From assembly GCA_032718475.1 (NCBI GenBank), contig JAUCBJ010006462.1, positions 1-34,210 of the forward strand: 34,210 bases of DNA, read 5' to 3'. Under the pieces are notes generated by a model that searched no databases, was not told the origin of the DNA, and was given only the letters and a program-made list of their open reading frames with translations. Shown piece after piece: positions 16,416 through 27,208 of this stretch (its first letter is position 1; each line of letters opens with the position of its first letter). The translations under genes and the position numbers were made by a program. This DNA comes from Nemertoderma westbladi. Its lineage: Eukaryota; Xenacoelomorpha; Nemertodermatida; Nemertodermatidae.

Positions 16416-17914
16416 CTACTACTACTACTAGGATCGGCATGCTGCATTGGAGCTGCATTTTTAAGAATGCTGTGCCGGCTTGTCAACAAAATTGCACCAC
16501 CACAACTCCCTATCACCCATGACATTTGCTAGATCATCCGCATCTTTAAGGCCAGTGTCCTTTAAGATGCGTCTCAAGAAAGTCATGGGCTGTCCACCAT
16601 GCTTATTCACTCCATGAGGCTGCCAAAGTACAAGATTATGCACTGGCTGGTCCTCACAGCGAAAGCAATGTCCTGCAAAGCGGAGGCGATTTTGTTCTAG
16701 TGTCAAGCTTGGGGGAACCAATGAGACACCTCCAATGTTATATAGTGTCTGGTTGGAGATGTGTGCATTGTACTTGCCACAATGAACCCGGCGTAGCATT
16801 CTTGTGAATGTGCCATCCAGAGAATTGGTGTCCTCAGCAGTTAGAGCCCAGCATGGACTCCCGTAGAGGAGTACTGGAACTAATGCTGCTCTAAATAATC
16901 GGACCTTAAGTTTCCGATTAATTCTCGGTGACTTCCAAATCCTGGAAAGCCTATTCAAGGCTGCCCATGCCTTTCCCTTACGTATTCGAAGGTCCTCACC
17001 TGACTTCCGGATCCATGATCCCAGGTAACAGAAGTCGTCCACATGCTCAAGCATACCATCATTTGAGCTTATGCTCATCCGATTAGAGACTTGCTGAGGA
17101 CTTTCATAGTTAACGGTCGGAATTTTGGTCTTTCTGGAGTTAATAAAAAGACCAACAATAGAAGCAGCATGTTCTAATGAGCTGAGGAGCCGTTGGGCTC
17201 CCTCTAATGATTCTGAGAGTACTCCTAAGTCATCAGCAAATTCTAGATCAGTTAGGTACTTGGCAGGATTTCCTCGACTTCTGGAGCCAGTAGGTGGAGT
17301 TATCATCACCCCATCATCATTATGATGATCTAAGGACATGCGTAGAACATAGTCAACCACAATAATGAACAAGAATGGTGCAAGTGTGTCTCCTTGGAGG
17401 ACGCCCCATAACACTTCAAATGGTTCTGTGTCACCGTCAACAGTAGAGACAAATGTTGTCGAACCATCGTATACTGATCTGATTGCTGCAATAATTTCAT
17501 CAGGAATCCCATATAATGAAAGTATGCTGAACATATGTGAGCGAGAGACTGAATCAAAGGCCTTGAAGAAGTCAACAAAGATAACAGCCAGATGCCTGTC
17601 TTTCTTTTTTGATAATTCTTCAATTATCCTTCTAAGTGCCAAAATGGGCTCCATGGTCCCACGACCTTTATGGAACCCATTCTGATTTCCACGGAGCAGT
17701 CTCTCAATGGGATCCCTGATGCGATTTAATAGAATCCTATTGTATAGCTTTGTAGCAATCGAGATCAATGAGATTCCCCAAAAATAACCATAGAGTATTA
17801 GGTTGCCCTTCTTGGGAACTGGCACCAACTTATTTTTTTTCATTTCTTGTGGGGCTCTTGTTGTTCGGTACATGTCTACTATGATGGGATAGATCAGGTA
17901 TTTTAAAGACCTGT
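16416..17914 (-). mobile_element. 5'-truncated non-LTR retrotransposon D
   Basis: Flanked by a 24-bp direct duplication (16392-16415 and 17915-17938, beginning GTTTCAG and ending GAGAACA). The same sequence exists once, uninterrupted, at 30301-30324. In element orientation it starts within RT (5' truncation) and ends about 45 bp after the ORF stop in a (TAG)n tail, CCTAGTAGTAGTAG. Target-primed insertion is the standard mechanism for this class. A short 3' UTR with a trinucleotide tail resembles RTE-like LINEs; clade not certain. Confidence 0.9.
16461..17914 (-). CDS. Reverse transcriptase and C-terminal region of LINE D
   Basis: About 484 element-derived codons. The open frame extends upstream to 17990, but those 25 codons are flanking R1 sequence and not part of the element. 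RT motifs in order: PVPKKGN (motif 1 region), GISL, NQNGFHKGRGT, the first catalytic box VIFVDFFKAFDSVS, GVLQGDTLAPFLF, and the FADD catalytic box (codons 17229-17240, minus). Further on are a thumb/connection with LLYGSPCWALT and a C-terminal part with RLRFAGHCFRCEDQPVHNLVLW. The apurinic endonuclease and first ORF are missing through 5' truncation. The frame is otherwise intact, so the insertion is young. Confidence 0.9.
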
Positions 17915-18382
17915 GTTTCAGACTTTGGCCCGAGAACATGTGATGGCTGGAGTTATAAGAACGCAAATCTATTAACTTATCATACCGCATCTTATTTCAT
18001 ACGCATTTCATGCGGCATCTTAACACTCTTATAACACATACTGATACATACATACTTAAGCAGAAGGGTCTACCGGTAGCAACTGCGACTCAAATTATAG
18101 TGGTTTTTGTGTGGATTAAATACTATTTCATAATCCCTACATGTGTCAGTTGCAATCCTCCTTATATATGATAAAAATCAGTGATGGTCGGCAATTTAGT
18201 GTGAATTAGTGTGAAGTTGTGTGAAGGTTAATAAAGCATCTCCTAAAGAATGCGCTATTTGCGAGATTCTATAGCTATCTAGTTGTGATTAGTGTAAGTC
18301 ATAACTCTGTTTTATACTTAAAGCGCCACGTCCTAAAGGAACTGTTAATATTTCCCCGAAAGTAAATATAGTTGTCGGAGAT

Positions 18383-18530
18383 TATATAGTAGCGATCAAT
18401 CGAATAATACAAAGTAGCCTACACCGCAATAACTTTCTCTGGACCCGAATCCAGTCTCCCACACAGTGGGTCATACGCCGCGCACGGACTGGCTTCGGCG
18501 GATGTAAAGTCAGTACACCAGGTAATTGGT
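18383..18530 (+). repeat. Structured module copy S1
   Basis: Shares ATAGTAGCGATCAATCG, CACCGCAATAACTT, CCCGAATCCAGTCTCCC and GACTGGCTTCGGCGG with S2 and S3. CCAGTC (18451) can pair with GACTGG (18487), enclosing CCCAC/GTGGG. Possible RNA structure. Confidence 0.7.
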
Positions 18531-19022
18531 AAGGGGAAAAGTCGATTTATAATTAAAGGGACATTTAAATTGGCAGGTTAACTGCTAAAAAGTCTAAAAG
18601 CGCGAACATTAATAGATTTAGTTTATTTTATTGCCCAGTAGGCAATAAACCCAAAATGTACCAGTCGGATGGTAAACTTTAGGCCTAGTACCCGAACCGG
18701 TACTTACAGCAGTATTAATTTGTTGTGATAATTATATACCGGTAGGTCTTAATATTTAATTGGGGACTGCAGCCCTGGTTTTTATTGGGATTTTACTTAT
18801 TTCTGTTGGCTTATTTATCTGTAAGTGTAATATTGAGCAGAAGGCGTGTAAGCCTGCTCAGATTTTATAAATAACTTATAGGCCAGATTGTTGTCTGATT
18901 GTTTTTATGTCTGAGGCGATTACAGTGTATGTAGGGTGTCTGTCCGATAAAGTGCTAGTTAGGAAAGTGGAGGCATCCAGTGTTATAAGGTAAACCCTCC
19001 GCGAAGGAATAAGTCGTACTAC

Positions 19023-19390
19023 GTAGTCTGCCAGCATTTGGTCTATGTTTTATTTGAATAGTCTGTACAGGTAGCGTAATATTTATTATTCAGAGTTTAT
19101 GCAAGTAATTTGCAACCTTCATGTCCCCAAGTTTATTCCTTACAGTAATTATGCTTTTTATGCATACCGTTATAGCTAAATTAACTCCGGTACTACTTCA
19201 GGACTTGGCGTAGGACAGACTGGTGATTTAGTGCTCCGATCACTCCAGCAGATACCGTGGTTCTTTTGGCTGTTCACGTATATTTAACTGCAAGTTATAT
19301 GTTGTATAAGTGCTAGTACCTAATTTAGGGTTTAGAGTACAGTGCTATCCTGAAAGTTAGTTTAGTGCGTAGGCAGTATATTTCTGTTAT
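19023..19390 (+). repeat. 596-bp-offset tandem duplication, copy 1
   Basis: Matches 19619-19987 from GTAGTCTGCCAGCATTTGGTCT to GTAGGCAGTATATTT, with scattered differences of order 10-15 percent by eye. Non-coding. Confidence 0.85.
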
Positions 19391-19398
19391 ATTTCTGT

Positions 19399-19545
19399 TA
19401 TATATAGTAACGATCAATCGAATAATATAGTAGGTCTGCACCGCAATAACTTCAAAGCACCCGAATCCAGTCTCCCTTAACTGTGGGTGAATGATCGCGC
19501 ACAGACTGGCTTCGGCGGCGCGGATGTAACTTCAGTACATTAAAT
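19399..19545 (+). repeat. Structured module copy S2
   Basis: Diverged copy of S1. The CCAGTC (19467) / GACTGG (19504) pairing is retained although the loop sequence changed, which favours a structured element. Confidence 0.7.
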
Positions 19546-19618
19546 AATTGGTCTAGGCTAAAGTCGATATACATATGCTGCATATGCTGCATATACTGTA
19601 GTTTATTTAGGCTTGACA

Positions 19619-19987
19619 GTAGTCTGCCAGCATTTGGTCTGTATTTTGTTTGTATAGTCTGCACGGGTAGCGTAATATTTATTATTCAGAGTATATGCGA
19701 GTATTCGCAACCTACATACCCCCAAGTTTATTCCTACAGTAAGTGTGCTTGTTATACATACCGTTATAGTTAAATTAACCCCGGTACTACATCAGGGCTG
19801 CTTGGCGTAGGTAAAGACTGGTGATTTTGTGCTCCAGTTTCTCCAGCAGATACCGTGGTTCTTTTAGCTGTTCAAGTATATTTAACTGCTAGTTATTTGT
19901 TGTATAAGTACTTGTACCTAATTTAGGGTTTAGAGTACATTTCTTTCCGAAAGTAATTTAGTGTGTAGGCAGTATATTTGTGTTGTA
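19619..19987 (+). repeat. 596-bp-offset tandem duplication, copy 2
   Basis: Second copy of 19023-19390. Together with S1/S2 it makes 18383-19990 a two-unit non-coding array. Confidence 0.85.
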
Positions 19988-20800
19988 AAGTGGTTAATAG
20001 GCACGTTAGCTCTGGTTGGCTGCGGTAATTAACTTCTAGGTAAGGACACTCCGGGTACATAACGTAGTACTTATAGAGCTAAGAATATAAGTCGTCAGAC
20101 GGTGGTATTTTCTTATCTGGACAACGCAATTTACTTACTACTGCTTTATTGTTTTCAAATACCGTAGTATCCTGTCAGTTTGTAACAACCAGAAATTCTA
20201 ACTCCTTGTTAGGCTGGTTTGTAGATTTCTTGTAAAATTACCCAAAAATTTGTATGTGTAACTTTTTAGTGTATATTTAGAGATTGTAGTCTCAAACTGA
20301 GATTGTAAGTAATTTGTAGTGATAAGTAACTTAGTAAAGTAGAATTATTCGTTTTAGTGTCCATCAAGTAGCACTCCACTGAGAGCGAACAGCTTCTGTG
20401 TAGTGACTCCTTACCCAGAAATAATAACATTTATTTCAAACATTGACAAAACCCCTTGTACGGGTATATATATATTATAAATCAACTCAAACCGATTTAT
20501 AAAATAGTAGGCCTGTTATACATCCATTAGGTCTTAATATCAGTTGAACTACTGCTTAATAACAAATATAATAATTCGTAATAAGTAATAAGTAATATTA
20601 ATACGTAATAAGTAAAGGGAAGTAACCCTAATAATTCAGAAATACAGTTATTATAAAATAATTGACATTACCGGTATTCAAAGTAGGCTTATTATATATT
20701 TATATAAATTAGGCTCAACTTATATACTGGTATTCTGTGACTGATCCTAGTCTGTAGTAATACTGTTATATATACAATAGGTATATACTGTAAATAAATT
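19988..20800. other. AT-rich non-coding leader before element B gag
   Basis: No gene. Contains TAATAAGTAATAAG-type simple sequence at 20575-20625. Lies directly upstream of the gag ATG at 20801. Confidence 0.5.
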
Positions 20801-21886
20801 ATGTCTGACACAAAACAAACACTGTCAGATGTTGTCTTGGAAAGGACGATCTGTGACCCAGATCAAAGCATAGAAAGGCCCCAGCCAAAGTCTAAGACCC
20901 CTCCTACTGTAAGAAAAGCCATCCCTACAGTAGTTGTGTCAGACCCTAGGCTAGTGAAGCACCATAGGTCTATTATAGGCACTAGGGCTCAAGTTAAGCG
21001 AGACCAAGTGACTGCTGTAAAACAGCAACAGTACCCGAACCGAGAAGTTATTTCTCAACTACGTAGTAACTCTAGTTCCAACACCGAAGAGTTAACGCCT
21101 GAGATCGGATCAAGGATGGAAGAAGTGGTTTATCCTGACCCACTTTTGATTCTTCCTGGGGCAGTGCTCACTAGAGTACTTATAGGTGTAGAAGAACATC
21201 AAGCGGACTGGATGAGAAATAAGAGATCGACCAGAGATAGTTACGCCGGATACCCTCTGGAAGAACTAAGGTCTATTGTAGAGACTCAATGGAACTTCCC
21301 CGGACCCGGACTCCCGTTTAACTTATCGGAAGCTGCCTGGGAGGACTTATATGAAATGGGCGTAGTTAGAGACACCCAAGATCCCGCTGTATGGAAGAGG
21401 TCAGCAGCTGGATATGTCCAAGGATTCTTCAACTCCTTAGGACGAATAGAAACACAGTTATTCCAACAACAACAGGGACCTCAAGAGCAGGGAGAACTGC
21501 TTTACCAAGTGAGGGAAAGGATATTGAGGATCAGATTAATCCTTTCAGCCTTTGAAGAGGCCTCGAAGAGAAGTCAAGATACATCACTGCAGGTGGCAGT
21601 AAAGACTTGGTTCCAACGAGTGAATGCTAAAGTCCAAGGAATAACACAATGGAAGGCTCATCTAACTGAATGCATAGCCTGTGGAAAATCAACCGATGCA
21701 ACTTTCTCCCATATGGAAGGCGAGGCGGTATCCGAAAAACCTCAGAAGAATTATGCTATTGACATCTATCTGTCGGATTATCAACGATTTATAGGTGACA
21801 AAGAGCTAAGGAGATGTCTAGCTGGACTCCATCCCAATAGTGAAGAAGCCAAATTCATTTTGGACTCCCACATACGGAGATATTAG
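20801..21886 (+). pseudogene. Gag N-terminal ORF of element B
   Basis: 361 codons from ATG. Residues 1-120 are Pro/Ser/Thr/Gln-rich and probably disordered. About 120-345 is a more globular region (LPGAVLTRVLIGVEEHQADW.., YAGYPLEELRSIVETQWNFPGPG, AWEDLYEMGVVRD.., LYQVRERILRIRLILSAFEEASKRS). After about residue 355 the correct frame shifts by one: the alternative frame continues DILAAEQAKFDESILIAMDKEEQ at 21870 onward. A structural role is inferred from position; I do not recognise the domain itself. Confidence 0.65.
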
Positions 21887-22480
21887 CTGCGGAGCAGGCT
21901 AAATTTGATGAAAGCATTCTCATCGCGATGGACAAAGAAGAACAAATAAAGAAAGGACAGATAGAAGATCGGAAACAAGCTGCAACCGCGGAAGCTGAAT
22001 TAAAAAGTTGCAGCGGCAGAAGTTGATAGAAAGTCAGCAGCGGCAGCGGCAGAAGCTGATAAAAGGGCAGTGGCGGCAGCAGCAGAAGCAGATAAAAGGG
22101 CAGCGGCTGCAGCGGCAGAAGCTGATAGAAAAGCGGCAGCGGCAGCGGCAGAAGTTAACCGAAAGGGGGCGGCGGCATAAGTAGAACGTAAAGCTGCCAC
22201 AGTAGAAGCTGAACGGAGGGCAGCTGAAGCAAAAGTACAACTAGAGTTGGAGAGCATTCAGGCGAAACAAAATTACTTAAATAAACAAAGGGCAGCTACT
22301 CAGATGCAACTACTGAGTCGATCTACTCCCAGAAGACATGGATTTACCTCCTCAGATGAACGTACTACTACTGATTCCGAGTGTAAGGGTAACCAAGCTC
22401 GTTCAAACAGACGTAGAACAGTGCCCCAAAGACATAAGTCCCCCTACGGTGAGAAGGGAACTAGCTAATGTAGACTTAAG
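21870..22480 (+). pseudogene. Ala-rich coiled-coil part of element B gag
   Basis: Continues gag after a frameshift near 21875; a second shift occurs near 22008 and a TAA near 22178. The central part repeats an 11-residue unit of the type AAAAAEADKRA. It then runs into a helical Glu/Gln/Lys segment and a Ser/Arg-rich stretch. Long single-helix or coiled-coil structure is expected. The reverse-strand ORFs across the GCX repeat are artefacts. Confidence 0.6.
22003..22240 (+). repeat. 33-bp coding minisatellite
   Basis: About seven imperfect units of 27-33 bp centred on GCAGCGGCAGAAGCTGATA, encoding the Ala/Glu/Lys helix. Confidence 0.85.
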
Positions 22481-22622
22481 TAATAGAGAGTCAACAGCCC
22501 AAATTATAAGAGTATAAAGACTCCCTATTATAGTAGATGAGCCAGAAATAATTAGGTCTGTTAGCGAAGCCACTCCTTTAATAGAGACCCCTTTACGCAC
22601 ATAACACAACTCTAAATTCCCT

Positions 22623-23393
22623 TTGCATAGTACCAAACTACCCTTGTCCAGTAGACAACCGCCTGAATCTCGGACTGTTATTGACGCCGTGCAAGATATA
22701 ATAACTGGACTGTCCCCAGTCGTCCCGATGTGCCATCCAGCTACGAAGTTGGCGGCTCCCGCACCCGTGGTTGAGTGGATGGAGGAAGGACGACGGGGGA
22801 TGGAAGAATTGATCGGGCAATTGGAGGAAAACAAAATCCAGTCCTCTAAACAAGTCCGAAAATTGGAAGGGTCTGTTTAACTGTTAAAGGGAACAGTAAG
22901 AGAGAATAAGTTAGAGCTGCAAGAAGTACAGCAACATATCGCTCTCGAATGCGATAAATTAGTAAATATACAAATGGGTATACCACCACCCTCTATAACA
23001 ATGTGTCAGCCCGTTAGGTCTGAAGTATTTCATGTGCAAGGTGTGGAGCCTACACGCATCTATACTGCTAGTGAAGTAGAAACTCCTATAGTAAACCCTA
23101 TTAAGAGTATTAATAAGCCTGTCAATAATGATATCCCATACCGATCTGATAATAATTCAAGAAATTTATATAACAATAATTCGATATTAAATAGTACGAT
23201 GGCGCAAGAAAGCTTCACACATCAGATGGCTAGAACGGAAGCCCGTCAAGCGGTAAAGGTGGGAGAGGTCGTCAAGTTTACTAGGAGAAAGGTAAAACCA
23301 TTGTGTTATACGGATGATTATGAAAGGCAAACGTCTTATGATGAAAATAGTGGCAAAGACACTAAAAGATCTTTTTACACGAATAAAGTCTAG
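22623..23393 (+). pseudogene. Element B gag middle region with one stop
   Basis: One frame open for 771 bp except a TAA at 22878-22880. It includes a short coiled coil (EWMEEGRRGMEELIGQLEENKIQSSKQVRKLEG...LLKGTVRENKLELQEVQQHI) and an Asn/Ser-rich, then basic tail. No named domain; the usual DUF1759 pattern is not evident, so it may be deleted or too diverged. Confidence 0.55.
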
Positions 23394-23544
23394 AAAGACG
23401 TAAGTCTAAGGCTCAAACCAGTGGCAAGAGAGAACAGATAACAACTCCACCTACGTCTCCCAAGATAATTCATGGTAGGAAGCCAGAAGAAAGAGCTAGC
23501 ATACAAAATACAATGCAAGTTAAGGTAAGTAACATCAAACCTAA

Positions 23545-23736
23545 GTGTTTATTGAGGAATTCTTGAAGAAAGAACTAAAGGACAGACGTGATGTCATGTG
23601 GGACAAAAGGTTGTGTTACAATTCCCTCAGGCAAGGACATCAAAGGAAAACCTGTTACTCAGACGTGAGGTGTGCTAAGTGTGGAGCGAAATATCATATC
23701 TTGCTACACACCGAGTTTGATAAGGTAACGCGGTAA
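23545..23736 (+). pseudogene. Gag zinc-knuckle segment of element B
   Basis: RLCYNSLRQGHQRKTC followed by VRCAKCGAKYHILLHTE is the BEL/Pao gag zinc-binding end. The second Cys of the first knuckle is Ser (CYNS instead of CxxC), so that finger is damaged. Frame differs from the preceding gag segment. Confidence 0.8.
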
Positions 23737-23777
23737 GTGTACAAGTGTAAGCCAAACTACATGTACAATTCAATGAT

Positions 23778-24680
23778 GTGAACGACACTGACCATAGTTC
23801 GGAGATGGAAGGATTCTATACAGATGAATTTTCTGACGAAAATGAATCTTGTTATATGATCAACGCAACCGTATATCGAGCCCTTACATATGAGACAGAA
23901 ACGGAGGGAGAAGAACATCAACTATCTATTCCGGATCGACAGCTTTCATGGAAAGTTTCAATACCATCTGTCAGCATCCGAGAGTTCCCAGTGGTGCAAC
24001 TAAGAGTACATGGACAAGCGAAGAGCTTAATAGTGAATGCCCTCCTTGACTCCAGTAGTACAGGCACCTTCATTGACAATGACCTGGTCGAAGATATCTT
24101 TGCAGGTCAACCAAGGTTCCGAACCAAACTGAACCGTTCCGGGATTATGCAGGTTTGGAAATCTATGGTATCCACAGACTTTTATGTTAGATCGTTGTAC
24201 ACTCCCCAAGATGAACTAGGTGAGAACAGTGTAAGGTCAGTTAAAATGGTGGCAATAAAGAACTTTGCTACTAACCAAGTAGAGCCTTATAACTGGGATG
24301 AAGACCATTTTACCCGGCAATACAACATACCTAGATTCAGAACAGATTACCTAGGGGTACAGATACTGTTCAGCCAGAATGCGCACGAAGCGCTTGAGAC
24401 CCTAGAGAAACGGCCTGCTCGACCACGACCACTACAAACCTACGCGGGAAGAACAAGAGTAGGTTGATATTTCACGGGACCTTCCCACAGGACTTTGCAG
24501 GAAAGATCGAAGGGAGAGCAAGTCCACCAGGTAAGTGAGTGTGAGGAAGCCATGAGCGAAGAGGATATCCCAGCTGAGGAAACTCTATGCTCCTCAGACA
24601 ACAACGACATCCAGACTCTATATGACGAGGAGAATACCATTGAACTCCTCACTGATTACGTGGCCCCGACTTCCTAGGTA
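23778..24680 (+). pseudogene. Aspartic protease (DUF1758-like) of element B
   Basis: Residues about 80-105 read IVNALLDSSSTGTFIDNDLVEDI, the BEL protease active-site segment with DSS where DSG is usual (one base change). The distal motif is degraded (LGVQILFSQNAHE). A TGA at 24465-24467 lies where a conserved Trp is expected (RVG-stop-YFTGP), consistent with TGG to TGA. The acidic tail to 24680 is the start of the linker to RT, after which RT is missing. Confidence 0.75.
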
Positions 24681-24766
24681 AAGAAGAGGAGTAATGGCCC
24701 CCTCATCTCACCACGGCGGAGATCAGACAAGCCAAGGGAGCGGAGAAAGTCAAACCAAAAACCCGG

Positions 24767-25480
24767 ATGAGTAAATCAAAGCTGTTTAAGGAAGTGATAG
24801 ATCTGTCTGTGCTACACACCGCCGGTGATGCCACTGTGGATCCGAATCCATCCATGGATGTTACTCGAACCATAAATAAATCTGTCATAGAAAGAAGGGA
24901 AAGAGATTGGAAATCTGGAACACCAGACGTCTCACAAGGACTCTCTCCTCTCATCCAAAGAGCGATGGCTCATTATAGCTCCTGGAATTGGCTTTGCAAG
25001 GCCATTGTGTATTTAAAACGATGTTTCCATCATCACTATTCCAGGGCCAAGATCGCTAATGATGCCACTTCAGTAGTAGCTGAAAAGGTCCATGCTACCA
25101 AAGACCTTCCCACTTATCGGCTGCCTGATATGTTTCTGACTGAGAAAATCAGTTACCAAGAACATGATGATGCCAACAAGCAGATACTGAGACTCCTGCA
25201 ATGTTATGAGAATTCCGAAAAGTATTTCCTGTTGTTGAGAAATCCACAGATGCGCTTAAGGGATCCTTTCTCTAGCACAATGATAGATGGGCTAATATGT
25301 GTTGGAGGGAGATTAACCAATGCTCCATTGTCCTTTGACACTAAGTTTCCCATACTCATTAGAAATCTTGAAATACAAATCGAGATGTTCACAGTAAGCT
25401 TTACCACGCTGGTAGAGAACGAGTTCTTAGCAAATTTCGAACTCGCTATTATTTCCATAAGCCCCGTAGAGCTCTAAACC
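24767..25480 (+). pseudogene. Pre-integrase region of element B
   Basis: AHYSSWNWLCKAIVYLKRCF matches the conserved RYSSW..LLR..A..LR block that follows RNase H in BEL/Pao pol. KQILRLLQCYENSEKYF and RDPFSSTMIDGLICVGGRLTNAPLSFDTKFPILI are the block just before the integrase zinc domain. After about 25390 the frame shifts. The first about 70 residues are not clearly homologous and may mark the deletion junction. Confidence 0.8.
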
Positions 25481-26352
25481 AAGTTCTTAGGAACTGTATA
25501 CCCTGTAGGAAAGTATTTAGTAGGCCTTTAACACAGCGAGAGGCAGAATTACCTAGGGAACGAGTAAGCTGTTATGAACCACCCTTTACTAATACTGGTT
25601 TGGATTTATTTGGCCCTATTGAAGTATATCGTGCTAGGACTATAGTCAAGTGATGGTGCGTCATCTTTGTTTTTATGACTTGTAGAGCGATCCATCTTGA
25701 TATGGTGAACGATCTATCTACCAACAGCTTCATATTGAGTTTACGCCGACAAATCGCTCGTTTTGGGACTAGCAACTCTATGAGATCTGATAAAGGTACT
25801 AATTTCATTGGCACCAATAACGAGATTAAAGCTTACGTAAACGATTGGAACCAAAGACAGGTGGACGATCAGCTAAGAGTAACAGCATCTAGCTGGACCT
25901 TCAACGCCGCCGACGCCCCTTGGTGGGGAGGAAGTTGGGAGAGACTCATACGTAGCGTAAAGACCGCATTTCACTTTATAGTGCCGTGCCGCGCGTATCT
26001 CACCGACGAACTTTTGCGGACGGTAATGGAGGAAATCGCCGCCTATCTCAATGAGAGACCGCTTATGCCAGTCTCATCGAGTCCCGACTCCCTAGAAACG
26101 CTAACACCCGCGCATTTCCTACTAAAGAAACCTGTAGCCATGCTCCCGCAGTCGGAAATAACAGATGGAGACGAGTACTGCCGACAAACTTGGCAACTTA
26201 TGCAGTTATTATCCCATCGTTTCGCTGACCATTTCGAAAAATATTATCTTCCTACGCTACAACTTCGAACAAAGTGGTTTGTGCAGCAAGAAAACGTCAG
26301 CGCCAGAGACATGGTCCTCATTGTGGAATCAGATCTTCCCCGTAAGAGGTAG
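25425..26352 (+). pseudogene. Integrase of element B
   Basis: From 25425 the frame reads RTRYYFHKPRRALNQVLRNC then CRKVF, the His/Cys zinc region with part of it lost. The catalytic core follows: Asp in GLDLFGP (codon 25603-25605), Asp in RSDKGTNF (25789-25791), and Glu 50 residues on in GGSWERLIRSVK (25939-25941), a complete DDE triad. A TGA at 25651-25653 interrupts it. The C-terminal part (RQTWQLMQLLSHRFADHFEKYYLP.LQLRTKW) is DUF5641-like. Integrase inserts element DNA into the host genome; this copy has at least one stop and one frameshift. Confidence 0.88.
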
Positions 26353-26601
26353 CAGACAGGTCGTATCATCGAGACTCATATATCCGATGATGGTATAGTG
26401 AGACCGGTGGAACTCGTCATCATGCGACGTAATTTCAAGAGACCTGGAATTGTGTTCGAAACTCAACAACTTAATCGCCCGGTTGGTCGTTTATGTTTAT
26501 TGGAAAGAGACCGAGAGTTATCCGGTAACTATGGAAAACAAGAGACTCTTCCCACGACCACCTACCTAATCCAACAAATATCTAGGAACTCCCCAACATA
26601 A
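26353..26601 (+). pseudogene. DUF5641-like C-terminus of element B pol
   Basis: In frame with the integrase after a TAG (26350-26352) that stands where the family has Trp (PRKR-stop-QTGRI). Continues with HISDDGIVRPVELVIMR and NRPVGRLCLLE, the usual end of BEL/Pao pol (vR.v.v......RPv.kl.lLe). Stop at about 26599-26601. Confidence 0.8.
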
Positions 26602-27208
26602 CAGCGTTTGGAGTGGGTGTGTGACTACATTATTTTATTTGTTTATTTTTATACTTATGTACGTATTATTATATAATTTCTATTATTATGATCGTTTTCT
26701 TTAATTTTATTTAGTAGAATAATATTTTTTAACGATTATTCAGTAGATTAGTGCAATATATTTCGTATTATATTACTTAATTACTTAGTATAATATATTT
26801 CGTTAACGGTGAGAAATAATTTCGTTTTCTCTTTCCTTACTGTCCGTATCATACTATAAATACGTGACTACAGTAAGATGAAATGTCAGTACTTATTAAA
26901 GTACAATATACCGCTCCTACTATACTTAAGTATTATTGGTAAAGTAGAGTATTAGGAATGCAACGTTCAGATCCTTGTGTCTCGGCTAAACCAAGCTCTG
27001 GGTAGACCTTGGAAACGACTTGCCTCTTCTCACTGACATTGCTCCTTGCAATATTGCTCTCATACCGTATCTTAAATAATACATATAGTAGAAAGATGTC
27101 CATCTAACAGTAACGCTGTCAAAGTAAATCTGTTAAAATCTTTGACCCATAAATCTGTTAAACCCTTTGACCATCTGAAATTCTAGTCGATTAAGATATC
27201 GCGGCACC
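26602..27208. other. AT-rich flank after element B
   Basis: No gene. A 3' LTR would be expected to begin near here, but no match to a 5' copy was found within the window. Confidence 0.5.

Larger units (their letters stand above)
16329..18608 (+). repeat. Dispersed repeat R1, interrupted by LINE D
   Basis: 16329-16415 plus 17939-18608 match 30238-31128 (R2) with high identity from TCGTAATGC to CGCGAACA. The LINE at 16416-17914 is absent from R2. R2 carries about 137 bp (after AACACATACT) where R1 has about 14 bp. R1 and R2 flank element B in the same orientation and end in CA, so they could be its LTRs, but neither starts with a clear TG and no target duplication was found. Confidence 0.8.
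20801..26601 (+). mobile_element. BEL/Pao-type LTR retrotransposon B, internally deleted
   Basis: Ordered relics in plus orientation: gag N-terminal ORF, Ala/Glu/Lys coiled coil, zinc knuckles, DUF1758-like protease, the pre-integrase linker, integrase with complete DDE triad, and a DUF5641-like tail. RT and RNase H are absent: protease remnants end near 24480 and pre-integrase sequence starts by about 24900. Many frameshifts and stops. LTRs not identified with confidence (R1/R2 are candidates). Confidence 0.85.

Noticed and set aside
17125-17685. Plus-strand ORFs opposite LINE D
   Set aside because: Antisense of a well-supported RT domain.
22000-22257. Minus-strand Ala/Ser-rich ORFs
   Set aside because: They are reverse readings of the GC-rich Ala/Glu/Lys repeat of element B gag.
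14237-26601. 14.2-kb region as a defined 5' LTR of element B
   Set aside because: TATA and a possible TGGGACAGC primer site near 14440 fit, but no matching 3' copy was found after 26600, so only a promoter is claimed.
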